Shown: positions 23,130 to 34,323 of the stretch, in pieces
How positions within the stretch are numbered: position 1 is the stretch's first letter
Layout of the letters: each line of letters opens with the position of its first letter
Source of the DNA: Trissonchulus latispiculum
Taxonomy: Eukaryota > Nematoda > Enoplea > Enoplida > Ironidae
NCBI GenBank assembly: GCA_030248195.1
Contig: JASAND010028276.1
Location: forward strand, 1-64,000
Direction: 5' to 3'
DNA: 64,000 bases
Position numbers and translations under genes: made by a program
Notes under the pieces: generated by a model
The model's input: only the letters and a program-made list of their open reading frames with translations
What the model was told of the DNA's origin: nothing
Databases searched by the model: none

Positions 23130-23300
23130 CTCATTGCAGTGGTCCTGATGGAGCTCCACTACATCCATCAAGGAGGATAGCTAAGACTGCAATGGCCGCC
23201 CGCCCGCCATTGTAGTGGTCCTGATGGAGCCTCCACTACATCCATCAAACTAATGGAGGGTAGCTAACCCGTGTAGTGAATGGACCTGTTCCTACCCCTG
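23130..23300 (-). repeat. Right border repeat, inverted relative to 4322-4495
   Basis: Contains two GTGGTCCTGATGGAG...CCACTACATCCATCAA blocks and GTGTAGTGAATGGACC, which read inverted as in the left border. The CCGCCCGCCCGCCAT stretch corresponds to GGCGGAACGGCGGCCAT near 4475. Confidence 0.7.
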
Positions 23301-24420
23301 TCCCCGAGTGTATCGAAACTTGCAAATTTGCTGCGTGTACTGGATGGATCTTTTGCTACTCCTGTCTCTGGAAGATAGAAACCAACTTTCACCAACTTTT
23401 TTTCTCGAGCACAAATTCAGAATGTGTACAATGGGTTTTGTACAAAACTTAATGGTTCATCAACCCAAACTTAATTTAGGAATTCGCCTATGACTTACCG
23501 ATGTAACATGTGGAAGCTTAATCCATTCTTGTAATACCTCCAACACTGCTAACCGAATTAGCAAAAGAACAACCTTCTGTCCCTGTTAGCTAGTGAACTG
23601 TAAGAAGGGTAGAAAGTAATGAGTAACCGCGTTGTAGTTGAAACCGATACTAAATAGAAACGTCATTTATAGTTTGCTATAGGCTACAATATTCCACAAA
23701 ATGGCATCAAGCCTTGAGAGCTAAAAAAGTAAAATTGGTAGGTTCCGTCTAAAGCCCGGTTCATGGGATGGTTCAGTTTTAATTTGAAAGTTGGCCGTTA
23801 AAATGGATAGGGTCTGGAATGTCTAGGCTAGTACTTTGCTTGAAGTATAATGATGTCATCAGCTGTGAAAATAAATAAATAAATATTCTGAAAATAAATA
23901 AAAATGCAAACAGATAGACATTCGGAAACCTGATAGCTTGACATTGTTTACTGATATTTGGTCTGTAACAAAATAACCTATAGCCAATTTAGTTTAATTG
24001 AAAAATGTTTTCAGACAACTGTTTGCCACCATTTAGTCTAATCAAGAAATTTACCCACAGAATACTGTACTTTTGCTGTTTTGCTCTAAAGCTATGTCCA
24101 CCTGTGCCTGTCTCACCTTCAAATTTCTAGGCTGGAACAATTCAAATGAAGACGATTTAGGATAAATTCAGTATTGCACAATTATAGTAGGTACACAGGA
24201 TCAAAAGCGAGGTATACTTCTTAAACTTTTTCTTAAAACAAAAGTGCATACCCGCCTCTCGGCATAGTCCTAATTTGGCCCCTTTATATTTTAGTATTCC
24301 ATTTTTTAATTATGAAACAATCATCAAAAGAGCTCTTATAATATTTACAGTACAGAGTTGAATATGCTAGGCCCAAAGTCGATGTCATATTATTGGACAG
24401 GAGTACACTTATCTTCACAT
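23301..24420. other. Intergenic AT-rich DNA
   Basis: About 1.1 kb without a recognised gene. A 61-codon open frame at 23308-23493 shows no motif. AATAAATAAATA repeats at 23868-23900. Confidence 0.4.
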
Positions 24421-24905
24421 CAGAGATGAGCACGGGCCGGATTTTTTCGGCCCGGCCCAGTCCGGCCCGCTTCAAAACCTTGCTCGGCCCGGCCCTTCCC
24501 GCTGGCAAAATGTTTCGGCCCGGCCCGCAAACTGACAAAATTGGCCCGGCCCGGACCACCAAAAGAAAATTTCCAAAATTTTACTAACTATATTATTTCA
24601 AAGGCTTCAACATATGTGCATATGACAAAAACGCTAAATTATGCTACGAAAGGTTAAATTTTGCTGTAAGTTAACCTGAATAATAAAATGTTTAGCTTAT
24701 TTAGTAACTTCACAACATTTTCGAGAGTGGATTCGGCCCATTTCGGCCTGCTCCGGCCCACAGTTAAAAAAAGTTTTCGGCCCGGCCTGGACCAACCCGC
24801 AAACAAATGGATGTCGGCCTTTGGGCCCGGCCTGGACCAACCCGCAAACAAATGGATGTCGGCCCGCCCCGGCCCGCCGGCCGACGAGCCGAAACACTTC
24901 ACACA
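24421..24905. mobile_element. Probable hAT-like element remnant, CGGCCCGG-rich
   Basis: It begins CAGAGATGAGCACGGGCCGG and is full of CGGCCCGGCCC words, a pattern known from hAT-type non-autonomous elements in animals. It holds a 41-bp direct repeat (CGGCCTGGACCAACCCGCAAACAAATGGATGTCGGCC, about 24784 and 24826). No mirrored right terminus was found, so it is truncated or rearranged. Confidence 0.5.
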
Positions 24906-25369
24906 ATTTGGGACTGGTTTTCTACTCTCGTAACTTCTGCAAAAGCTAAAGAACTAACATAAAAATTTTCTGTTGGTTAATTAAGCTGTTGTTGAGCTCG
25001 ACTTTGTGAATTCGCCTACTATGTACCATGTGTGGACATATACTTGCTCGAGTCACAAGCTCAGTCAGCAGTAGGGTCAGGTTAAATTCTCCCATTCCCT
25101 ACATGCTCAGTAGTTGTTCTTTGTCCATCGCTGATTGAGGTGGGGAGACGTTCATCCGGAAATGGCGGTGACACGGACCGGTTCCGAACACAAACCCGAG
25201 TAGGTAGGTAATAATTAGTATAATTAGATTAGGTAGTAATTAGTATGGGAATTAGCCCCATTAGAAGTTATTCTAATTATTAGGTCCCGGGTTTCTCATA
25301 GAAAAATCTGCAGAAGAGATTTTGAGGCCCCATTTTCACAATTAAATCGATTAATCTTTGTGACTTGTA
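24906..25369. other. Spacer, no gene recognised
   Basis: Contains a short TAATTAGTATAATTAG-type repeat at 25208-25245. No coding signal. Confidence 0.4.
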
Positions 25370-25824
25370 CAGCCACGCCGTTATTTTAGGGGAAAAATTT
25401 TCTTTAAATTTTCTTTCCATTTTCTTTTTCTTTTTCTTGCGAAAGAAGAAATTTGGACTCTATTTTCTTTTTCTTTAAAGAAGAAAGTGTCATTAGGCTG
25501 TCTCAGGTTTCAGCTGTCAGTCAATTTTGCGTAAGCAACCCAGCCTAGTGACCCCTTGCGAAAGGACTCCTGCTTGCTTTAATGTATATGGTCTGTGCTA
25601 TGAATGCATATGTTACAAGAGTAACAGCTGTCAATCTCTCTTTGAGACTTACGTTGAGTAAACCAGAAAGAGACAATGAAACTAAACTAAAAGGAAGCCG
25701 CTTTTCTTTGCCATTTTCTTTAAATTAAAGAAAATTGAAGCCAAATTTCTTTTTCTTTTTCTTTATTTAAAGAATTCTTCTCATTTTCTTTCTTTTTCTT
25801 TCCCCTAAAATTCCGACGTGGCTG
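25370..25824. mobile_element. MITE, 455 bp, CAGCCACG...TTTTAGGGGAAA ends, TA TSD
   Basis: The left end CAGCCACGCCGTTATTTTAG and the right end read inverted (CAGCCACGTCGGAATTTTAG) match. TA flanks both (25368-25369 and 25825-25826). The interior is rich in TTTTCTTTTTC and its complement, so a single strand could form a long imperfect hairpin. Tc1/mariner-type insertion is likely. Confidence 0.85.
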
Positions 25825-25826
25825 TA

Positions 25827-26609
25827 TGTGTGACTAACATTTCGTGTAAACACTCCCAGATGGAGGTTTTAACTCGTGTCCTGTATGAAATAATTGAACA
25901 GCATATTTGGGGACACTCATGTAAATGTCTCGAGTTTGTGATCTTGAGATCAGTCCATTTTTAGCTATTATTAAGATAACTTAATCAGTAGCTACGTCAT
26001 TTATCAACAGCTATTAGTAACTACATTAGGTACGTATCTGAACCGAGAAGGAGCCAATGTTTGAGTTATGTACAGATTTATAGTTTGCAGGATTCTTTAG
26101 ATTAATGATGTAGCACAATCCGCACTGTCTGAACCCGAGAGGCCTGCGTAGGCTATCTGTCTCAAGATGTGCAGCCATCGCAGGAAAACCTGAAAGAGTT
26201 AGGTAGTGTAGTTAGTTTAGGTCAAGATATAGCAAAGGTCGTTTGCATATTCTGCGGAATGTCCAATATTAGGTTAGAAACCGCGTAGTATGGTAAGACC
26301 TGCAGGTCATACCATTTAGCTTAAAATAGACGGTGGCTAAGTCTATACTGTATGCCCAGAGACCAGAGAATATGGCAGGGTTAAACTCGTTTCTCCAGTC
26401 CATAACTTGATTACACAGCCCAAATCGAGTGTCAGCTCGTTTGGGTTACTGGTTTATTAGCCACTGGGTCGGATAGCTAGTGCTAGGTTAGGCATCAAGT
26501 TATCATCAGTTACATCCAGTCAATTAGGCAATATTGAGCTGTAAAGATAACGTTCCATGTCTAATCATTAGTCCCGACCAGCCTCATTTGCATATAAGGC
26601 CGTGATATG
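25827..26609. other. Intergenic DNA
   Basis: About 780 bp. No gene, repeat or conserved exon recognised. Confidence 0.4.
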
Positions 26610-27236
26610 AACTATGCTAAGAAAATACCAAGCAATTAGTTTTACAAAATGTGATTGAATCCTATAGTTTGTTGTTGAGGATATGAGAGTATAGTTAAGT
26701 CAGATAGCAGTTGCCGCGCTCTCATCATTGGCGCACTGGAAATCTGTACTTTGATTCAATTTTTGCCATGGCTATTGCTCCCAATGGAATATGAAGCCCT
26801 GCTAAAACGACGCCAAGTCAATCGCTAGCTGCACAGAACCATTTGGGAAGACGAAAGTGATAATGAACTATGCTAAGAAAATATCAAGAAATTAGTTTTA
26901 CAAAATGTGATTGAATCCTATAGTTTGTTGTTGAGTATATGAGAGTATAGTTAAGTCAGATAGCAGTTGCCGCGATCTCATCATTGGCGCACTGGAAATC
27001 TGTACTTTGATTCAATTTTTGCCATGGCCATTGCTCCCAATGGAATATGAAGCCCTGCTAAAACGACGCCAAGTCAATCACTAGCTGCACAGAACCATTT
27101 GGGAAGACGAAAGTGATAATGAACTATGCTAAGAAAATATCAAGAAATTAGTTTTACAAAATGTGATTGAATCCTATAGTTTGTTGTTGAGCATATGAGA
27201 GCATAGTTAAGTCAGATAGCAATTGCCGCGTTCTCA
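26610..27236 (+). repeat. 256-bp minisatellite, 2.4 copies, before duplication copy A
   Basis: AACTATGCTAAGAAAATA recurs at 26610, 26866 and 27122, exactly 256 bp apart. The third copy stops after GCGTTCTCATCA. A related array (259 bp) precedes copy B. Confidence 0.95.
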
Positions 27237-27302
27237 TCAGGCCGGATAACACCCGATCTGCCAAAAAAGCGTTCAGTCGAGTTCATTTGCACGCCAAAGC
27301 CA

Positions 27303-27540
27303 CTAAAGTGCCTCATGCACTCCTAAAATCCAAAAACAGTTAGTAATACGTACACAAAGCAAAAGTGGGATGTCCAAGCCTGCACGCGGAAGCCAAATGG
27401 TCCCGATAATAGTTCCTAAAACTCCCGTGATTCTATCACCAACACTGCTGTTTCCAAAGGGTTTTAGCCCAATTGATTCAGGAAAAAGTAGTTGGCCGCT
27501 CAGACTGTGGAAGATCAAGCCTGTTTTTAGTTTTGTAATC
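27303..27540 (-). CDS. Candidate minus-strand exon pair with a very short intron (copy A)
   Basis: A 71-codon minus-strand frame is conserved in copy B. It contains GTACGT, a perfect TACTAAC branch motif and TTTTAG within 31 nt (plus about 27324-27354): ideal intron signals, though unusually close together. The reading frame is hydrophobic and unrecognised. The plus strand of the same interval is also open, so strand is not settled. Confidence 0.2.
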
Positions 27541-28103
27541 AGTGAAATGTGTAGCTATAGAATAGCTCACACTTCTATGTGATTTGTTCTACCAGTTCCT
27601 GTGTGAAGTATAGCCTTTTAAGCATTGGATTGCTAGTTATTCGCCGTAACTTCATACATGTTAATCAGTGTAGGTGTGGATCAGTTCTGTTGCGGCGTTC
27701 GTTAATCAGTAGATAATCCTGTGATTCAGTTAGGTTGCTTTTGTCAGCACTATCAGTTCGTCCAGTCTCTGGAAACTAATTGGGTACTGGTTGGTGAATT
27801 TTTTACCAGTTTACTTTGAGGGCAAAGACAGACGGGTCAAACCTCAAATCGAACTGGGAAACTTAACCTCAGCCGAACTTACAGTATCAAAACCATAACT
27901 AAAACATGACGACGTTCAACTGAATTCAATCCTTCGTTGATATCATTTTCCCTAGCGAATTCTGCGTTCAGCATTGAATTAACAATCGTTATCTGTTAAG
28001 TTACGCTATCACATCCGAATTCAGCAGTATGCGTACGACACTCTCTAGCCTGTAACTGTAATTACACTTGCAGAACCCTTGCCTTTCTAAATTACGTTGC
28101 CAG

Positions 28104-28339
28104 GCAAACCGTACAGTTTGTGCTTCAATCGATCTGAGGATATCTCTGACCGCGCTGACCAGTGTGATAGAGTACTGATCAGTTATGCCGTCCTACAAAG
28201 CCAAGTTAAGCTCCATCCCACTGAGACACAAATCTCAGAAGCCAAACTAGGTTACTTACGGAGCCCAAATCAATCCAAGCCTGACCCACCCTATTACACT
28301 TGGGTGTGGTCACTTTCTAGCCAACAGGCAGCCAAATGA
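28104..28339 (+). CDS. Candidate exon, conserved in both copies
   Basis: An open frame from a possible acceptor (TTGCCAG, 28097-28103) to a TGA at 28337-28339, about 78 codons. Copy B (35191-35426) keeps the frame with one residue difference (Pro to Leu in the P-x-Y-Y stretch). No domain recognised. Such recent duplicates need no selection to keep a frame open, so conservation is weak evidence. Confidence 0.3.
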
Positions 28340-29013
28340 AAAGCTTCCTGTATGTCTGGTCGTTAGGGGCTGAAAGCGTAAACTTGTACGTATCAGAAAG
28401 GTCTTGGTTTCGCGATTCCCACCCTCCTCCCCCCTCCCTAATCGGCACTTTTTCTGGCGCCCGACAAATGGGTCGCCTTTTCAGAGACAGATGTTTTTCA
28501 CAGCTTTTTCATAGTTATCTTAGTTCATTCCGTTTGATTTCATTTTTCGCAAAAACAGTTTTCCTATTTATTATCTGGTTGCTATTATCAGATTACTATT
28601 ACTTGCAGTTTTTGCCTTCTTCTTCTTCTTGCAAGAACATGAAAAATCTTCTCAACAGAAATCCTAAGATCCTGCCAATACCTTTGTTTCAACACATCAG
28701 CTTTTCTAATGTCAAGAGATGCTACCCCAAAATCTAATTTTAAGATGATTCGGTTCTTATTAAGTCTAATCACATTTTATTTGGAAATGAAACTTTTTCC
28801 AGACACCTTCTAGGGGACTGAAGATAAGACTTTTCCTTTCCCTCCCCCTTGAGCCCTTCTTCACAGCTGCCGTAAGTAGCTTTGGGTTTTTTGCTTTCCT
28901 AAAAACCCAACGGCATCACCCGTGTTTTATTTTGGAATTATGGCACTGGTGTCCTGCGTTGACGTGCGTCAAGAGGGTTAGATTTAGGTACAAACCTTCA
29001 TGTGTATCCTTAG

Positions 29014-29125
29014 AAGCGGAAGTTAGGCTACCTGTAGATTTGCAGGACTTTATCAATGAAATTGAACAAGGTCGACTGGTAGCGCAGGAATGTATTAATG
29101 AACTTGGTATATTTCTTGTGTGTGT
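29014..29125 (+). CDS. Candidate internal exon (DLQDFINEIEQGR...), copy A
   Basis: After a good acceptor (GTATCCTTAG) a protein-like, helix-forming segment reads L-P-V-D-L-Q-D-F-I-N-E-I-E-Q and on to N-E-L-G. Possible donors are the GTATAT after the last Leu codon or GTGAGT downstream; phase with the next exon is unresolved. Copy B is at 36092-36205. Upstream, GCCGTAAGTAG (28871) is a strong donor, which makes a spliced gene plausible. Function unknown. Confidence 0.35.
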
Positions 29126-29233
29126 GTGTGAGTTCTGCATTCGGGAACCCTATCTTTAGCACTGAGCCAGCTTAGGTGGATTTTATTCTGCTCATTATGC
29201 AAATTCACAAATAAAACACTGACTGACTGACAG

Positions 29234-29432
29234 TCTTCAAGCAGTCGTTTGTTGCCAGCAGTTTAAACGGTTACAGGATTTGAGCACCACAGCAGCTTGG
29301 GAGCTGCTAAGCAACAAGGTACAAAGCGTTGACTTCATAAGTTCGGACCGAACATGGCTTGGAATGCACAGGCCTCTGTTTTCACTGATCCGTATCCGCG
29401 AAGAAAGTTCGCTGAAGTATGACAATCGCTAA
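29234..29432 (+). CDS. Candidate terminal exon ending in ...LKYDNR stop, copy A
   Basis: It starts at an acceptor (CTGACTGACTGACAG) after a first T that completes a split codon, and runs 65 codons to TAA (29430-29432). The sequence is amphipathic, with R-L-Q-D-L-S-T and R-P-L-F-S-L-I-R-I-R-E-E. Copy B (36310-36508) has the same length with seven substitutions and no stop. An AT-rich tail follows. No family recognised. Confidence 0.4.
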
Positions 29433-29528
29433 AAGCTTAACGCTGAAAATATTTATTTTCGTATCATATATTTGGGATGAAAAGTGTACTGCTGAATAAC
29501 AACATTATATTCAACAAAATAATAACAG

Positions 29529-29682
29529 GTCTACAAAGGAATATTACCCCTTCTGGGGCCAAATTGTTATTTTCAAGTGTCCGTTGTGTTCTACACGCTA
29601 TCTACAGCTATTTGTATGCTCTGCATGCCATAGCTATCTAAATCAACAGTTGTTAGAAAGTTTTATAAAGTTTTGCTTGAAG
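29529..29682 (+). CDS. Zinc-ribbon-like exon (CPLC...CSAC), copy A
   Basis: Exactly bounded by an acceptor (AATAACAG) and a consensus donor (AG|GTAAGC). One leading base completes a split codon, then 51 codons follow. The motif C-P-L-C-x9-C-S-A-C is a typical short zinc-binding knuckle, preceded by aromatic residues (Y-Y-P-F-W-G). Copy B at 36613-36766 keeps the splice sites and frame. Whether it belongs to the same transcript as the preceding terminal exon or a second gene is unknown. Confidence 0.45.
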
Positions 29683-29802
29683 GTAAGCGGTGTCTGTTCA
29701 GCGTGTTAGTAGAAAAGTGAAATTCTAAATGATCTAACATTACTGCCCCTGTTGCTACATGGGCGAGCAATTTGTGTGTGTCGATCTGCATATTGACTAC
29801 TG

Positions 29803-29993
29803 ACAAGCATGGAAATTATTCATCAACCTTCGTCATGAAAATCGACACAAAAATGCATGACACCAACTTTCATCCAGGTGGGCCACATGAAACGCTACGG
29901 GAACACTTCAGGAAAGAAGAGGACTGGGCCATAATTGGTAGTACAGGAAATGGTAGCATTCGTCAACCCCTATTTCCTCATTTGAACACCCAC
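29803..29993 (+). CDS. Candidate exon with donor GTGAGC, copy A
   Basis: Open frame running about 29772-30047; a plausible donor (CAC|GTGAGC) lies at 29993/29994. It is hydrophilic, with H-P-G-G-P-H-E-T-L-R-E-H-F-R-K-E-E-D-W. Copy B (36889-37079) is identical here. It lies 110 bp after the zinc-ribbon exon's donor and could be the next exon. No family recognised. Confidence 0.3.
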
Positions 29994-30970
29994 GTGAGCC
30001 CAGTGCTCTCTTACTGCGCTTTAAGTAGAAGATCAGGCCAAGTCTAGAGCTTAAGGTCTAGCACCTTATTTCAGATCCCTCCTGGGCAATTTACCGAGAC
30101 TGTCAAGGGCTGGCCGCCAGGTAGGTGGCGCTGTCACAGAATCCATTGTAATTGTGGACGTAATGGAGTTCTGATTATAGCCTTGTAGAACACCTTGCCT
30201 AATTGCTATGGCAATTATTCAGCGTCAACATTCCCCTTCCTTTAAACATGAGCATGTTCTTGCTCACACTACCCTTGCCGCATTACCAACTGGGGTGAGG
30301 TGGCTAAAAACAAAGGGATCTTGTTATTCGTCAGGAAGGATTTAGTGTCAGCACAAAGTCAATGACAGCAGAAAGTGGCCACTGCATAGATTGAGACAGA
30401 GCTCGGTGCTGCAATTAGTGTTTCAGGAGGACTGTATTCTCACTGACATGGTCACTTTGACACTAACTTGAGGTCAGTTCGTATATAATAAAAACTACAA
30501 AATCTTCAAATAAGAGTTTCCTTGATGATATTTCATATGAAGTTTTTTATGACATTAAAAAATTGCATTTGAAAATTAGTTTGAACAACAAAATAGAGAA
30601 TATTGTGTTTGTGAAGGCGACCCTTAATCCACCTGAGTCACTTTTTTTCTTTATAAGCTATTCCGAATATAAATTAATCAAATTTATTAGTCAAAATGGA
30701 TTTTTGAGGTAATTTTTGGGACGCGGCAGAGAATGGACTAAAAATAGCAAGCATATTTGAAGCCTACACACTTTTTATTGTCCAATTCCAAAGAATGTTC
30801 AGAAATTAAGCAGAAATACAACTGTTTCACGAAAGGCTTCTCCCTACTGCGTCATTCTACTAATAAACTCACATTATATCTCAAAAAGCTTTCATCATAT
30901 TGGCTTTAAGTCAGCTGATAAAAGTTCAAAGGAAGCCGTTGCAATAAAAAAGCTCCCTGACCAAGGTTAA

Positions 30971-33432
30971 GGTGCTGGTATTTTTGACACATACGGCTTT
31001 AATTCTTTACGTAAATAGCTAAAACTTACAAAATAACCTATTTCCGTGCTCTTTAACATTCTGGGACCAGTCCCGTTGTCACGGTGCAAATCTTCCCCCG
31101 TGCAAATCTTCCCCCCGGAAGTTTTGCACCGGTGCAAATGTTCCCCCCGGAAGTTTTGCACCGGTGCAAATCTTCCCCCCGGAAATTTTGCACCGGTGCA
31201 AATCTTCCCCCCGGGGGAAGATTTGCACCAGCTTCCAGAGCGACCGTGAAGTTAGCTACACATGATTCAAAAGTATTGGAAACTATTTCAGATTAATTCT
31301 AACAATTTTTCGCCAGTCACTTGTTTTTAATAGATGAAGTACGTAATAGTTCAACTCGTCGTCAAACCTGTCGTTTTGGCAGTCTTAATTAATTAAATTG
31401 AATTGGAATAAAACTAAGGCAAAATTGTGTCGAATTATGAATTAAATTCAACAAATACAATAAACCGAAATAGCCTGTATCTTGCATTTGAATTTTATAA
31501 CGTTCAATGACTGAAACCTAGCTAGGATCAATTCAACATTATCCTCGTCTACCCCTTTGGGGGGGATAAGGTTCATTTGGGAACACTTGTGTTCATAACA
31601 TTCGTAGACTTGTTTGGTTTATCATGCATCGAAATTCATTTTTCAATTCGAAACTTTTTGAATCCCGTTTGTCTGCCCCTGAAAATCAAGAATTTAGTTT
31701 TTAAAATTTTTAGAAGATTGATTGAAGTGCGCACATTCGCATTCTCACCAAATTTTAAGATAATAAATCAATAATAGACAGATTAAAACTTAAAATTGAT
31801 TAAAATATTAAAAAATTTTCGAATTAACCTTGGGTATGCCTTTATTTCTAGACGTCTTCCAGTTGGGGAGGGGGATATAAAGTGCAATTAGTGCTTGGGG
31901 GGGGGGGGGGGTAAAGTTTAATCCTAGTTCTTCCAAACATTTTTCTTGCTTTCTTAACCAATTATTATTGCTATTTTGCTATGTAAGAATCTAAGCTTTG
32001 CTTGGTTTCGTTTTTGGTGTATTTCCTTGTAAGGGCGATCTCAAGTTTGGATATCTAAATTCTAAAGCCCTTCTCAAAAGAGTATAAAGGAGTTTATGGA
32101 GTTAAGTGCAACTGGATTTTGAAGTAAAGAGCTAAAGAGGATAAATCCTAGTTCTGTCGAGTTACACGAGTTACTCAAGTTGAAATAGTTTAAAACTTCA
32201 ATGTTAAAGCTGGTTTTGTTTGTGCTAGCTTAGCTACACCATACCAGTCGAAAAATCCATTTGCCCTCAAATGTGAAAGCTAAAGTTTAAAGAAGCATCA
32301 TCGCATTGTTTCAGCTTATGTTTCGATTAAGCTGCGTTTTACAATTCCGAAACTATAAGCCAGAGCTTAGCTAAGACCTCAGTTGCAGTTATTATTGTTA
32401 ATAACTACGAAATTCTGCCGGTGCAAATCCTCCCCCTGGGGGAAGATTTGCACCGGTGCAAAACTTCCGGGGGGAAGAATTGCACCGGTGCAAATCTTCC
32501 GGGGGGAAGTTTTGCACGGGGGGAAGATTTGCACCGTGACACCGTATTTTTAGGCCAAAAGATAAGAAAGTTCTGGTTTTTGACCTTACGCTCCCAGCAG
32601 CTTGACCAAACATGGGATTGGTTGTTATGGCTAGAAAGAGGACACGAAAATGAACATTTTTGCTTTTACAACTTTGAGCTATCTCCAGTGGTTAAGTCAG
32701 TATAAGCAAAAAACTGTTTTTATGGTCAAAAAATGGCCATTTTCGACGAAATCAATTTTTTCAAAATTACTGCCACATCTTAAGGACAAACTTGGCTTAT
32801 TTATACTCAATCGATACAGCGTCCTAATGCGCATTTTATGGATGCCTATTAGCCGGAAGTTATTGTTTTAAGCTTGAGATTTGGCCAAAAAACCATTTTG
32901 GCAAAACTGCGATTATTTTGTTTCAAACATCGATTTCTCAAAAACTGCTCGACGGATTCTGGAGATGTTTGGCGGAATTGAAATTCGTACTTCTGCGGAG
33001 GGACGATTTTCTTGGTTTGGGCTAAAACGTATGGAGTAGTAAGAAACTCAATGCGAAGTTGCGAAATTTCGTGCTACCGTGCTTTTGGCCGATTTTCTCG
33101 ACGTTAAGACCTGCTGAGCCATATCCAGAAAAACGTCCCTCGGCCCATATGTCCTTCATACAGTGACACATAAAGAACTTTTGGCCGGTTCTTCAGTTTT
33201 GAGAAATCGATGTTCAAAAATGTTTTGTCTATATTCATCCTGTAAGATGTCAGCATGTCAGAAAATTTCTGTTAGTTTTTTGCTGATTTTGCCAGTTTTG
33301 TGAGCCCATGTGATGGTCCATATAATAAGCTTTAGAACGATGTATAAAGCTCTTTCCAACTCTCAAAATTGCGTAAGTTATAGCGTTTCAAAAAATCACC
33401 ATTAAAGCACTGCACAAAAGGATACCACCACC
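30971..33432 (+). mobile_element. TTAA-flanked DNA element hosting a Ginger-like insertion
   Basis: TTAA at 30967-30970 and 33433-33436. The left terminus GGTGCTGGTAT and the right terminus read inverted (GGTGGTGGTAT) match at 10 of 11 positions. Removing the nested element (31077-32541) leaves about 1 kb. TTAA targets are typical of piggyBac-type elements, but the termini are not canonical and there is no transposase. Related 5' portions occur at 11809 and 55181. Confidence 0.75.
31077..32541. mobile_element. Ginger1-like foldback element, 1465 bp, TSD CCGT
   Basis: The ends are TGTCACGGTGCAAATCTTCC and its inverse, ending ...GCACCGTGACA. CCGT flanks both sides (31073-31076 and 32542-32545). 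The uninterrupted paralogue near 11935 reads CCCGTATTTTTA, a clear empty site. Behind each end lies a tandem array of a ~32-bp unit containing the palindrome GCACCGGTGC and TCTTCCCCCCGG, inverted between ends, as in foldback elements. TGT-starting termini and CCGT/CCGG duplications are the published signature of Ginger1 DNA transposons. No transposase; the interior is AT-rich. Confidence 0.85.
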
Positions 33433-33436
33433 TTAA

Positions 33437-33894
33437 GCAAAAGGCAAAATTGTGAACAGATTTTTCCACAAAAGAGAAATTAAAAATACTGTTCCAGAAT
33501 TCGTTAAATTACAAGTGACAGATTTGAATTGCTGGGAGAGTTCTCGCATTGCACGCGCTTACAAATCTTAGCTTGATACTGTAAAGGTACCTTCATAGTC
33601 TTGAACTCAAGGTCTAAACGTTGTATCATGCCGTTTTTACAGTTAACAAGTTATCTCCAAAAGGGACAATATTCCTTCGTTGACCTTAACCAATTTCTAA
33701 CGTAAATGCTAAAACCGTCTCCAATATAATACATTTTTTGTTGTTTCTTTTTGTTTCGTGCCCATACTAAAATCTAGCGAGACTACTCAGTGTGTTACTC
33801 TTCAGGTGCGGACAGTTGGATGATCAGCATAACGCACCCACGAAACCACTAACTATGGAGGAGGTGAAATATTCATTGTCAAGCTAATTTAAGT
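33437..33894. other. Spacer between the duplicated segments
   Basis: AT-rich; no gene or repeat recognised. The last bases enter the minisatellite. Confidence 0.4.
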
Positions 33895-34323
33895 GCCAAG
33901 TCAATCGCTAGCTACACAGAACCATTTGGGAAGAGGAAAGTGATATGAACCGTGCTAAGAAAATACCAAGAAATTAGTTTTACAAAATGTGATTGAATCC
34001 TATAGTTTGTTGTTGAGTATATGAGAGTATATGTAGTTAAGTCAGATAGCAGTTTCCGCGCTCTCATCATTGGCGCACTGGAAATCTGTACTTTGATTCA
34101 ATTTTTGCCATGGCCATTGCTCCTAATGGAATACGAAGCCCTGCTAAAACGACGCCAAGTCAATCGCTAGCTGCACAGAATCATTTGGGAAGAGGAAAGT
34201 GATATGAACTGTGCTAAGAAAATACCAAGAAATTAGTTTTACAAAATGTGATTGAATCCTATAGTTTGTTGTTGAGTATATGAGAATATAGTTAAGTCAG
34301 ATAGCAGTTGCCGCGCTCTCATC
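33895..34323 (+). repeat. 259-bp minisatellite before duplication copy B
   Basis: AAC(C/T)GTGCTAAGAAAATACC recurs at 33948 and 34207, with a partial unit before and after. Same family as 26610-27236. Confidence 0.93.

Larger units (their letters stand above)
27237..30966 (+). repeat. Segmental duplication, copy A (partner 34324-38052)
   Basis: Collinear with copy B at an offset of about 7,086 bp and roughly 97% identity by eye, with few indels. With the TTAA and foldback elements, homology continues to 32316 / 39604. 30048-30966 holds no exon I can support. Confidence 0.93.

Noticed and set aside
31046..31296. Open frames reading cysteine-, lysine- and glycine-rich repeats, here and at 32398-32613 and 38053-38508
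   Set aside because: They are translations of the 32-bp transposon-end repeat, open in several frames and on both strands.
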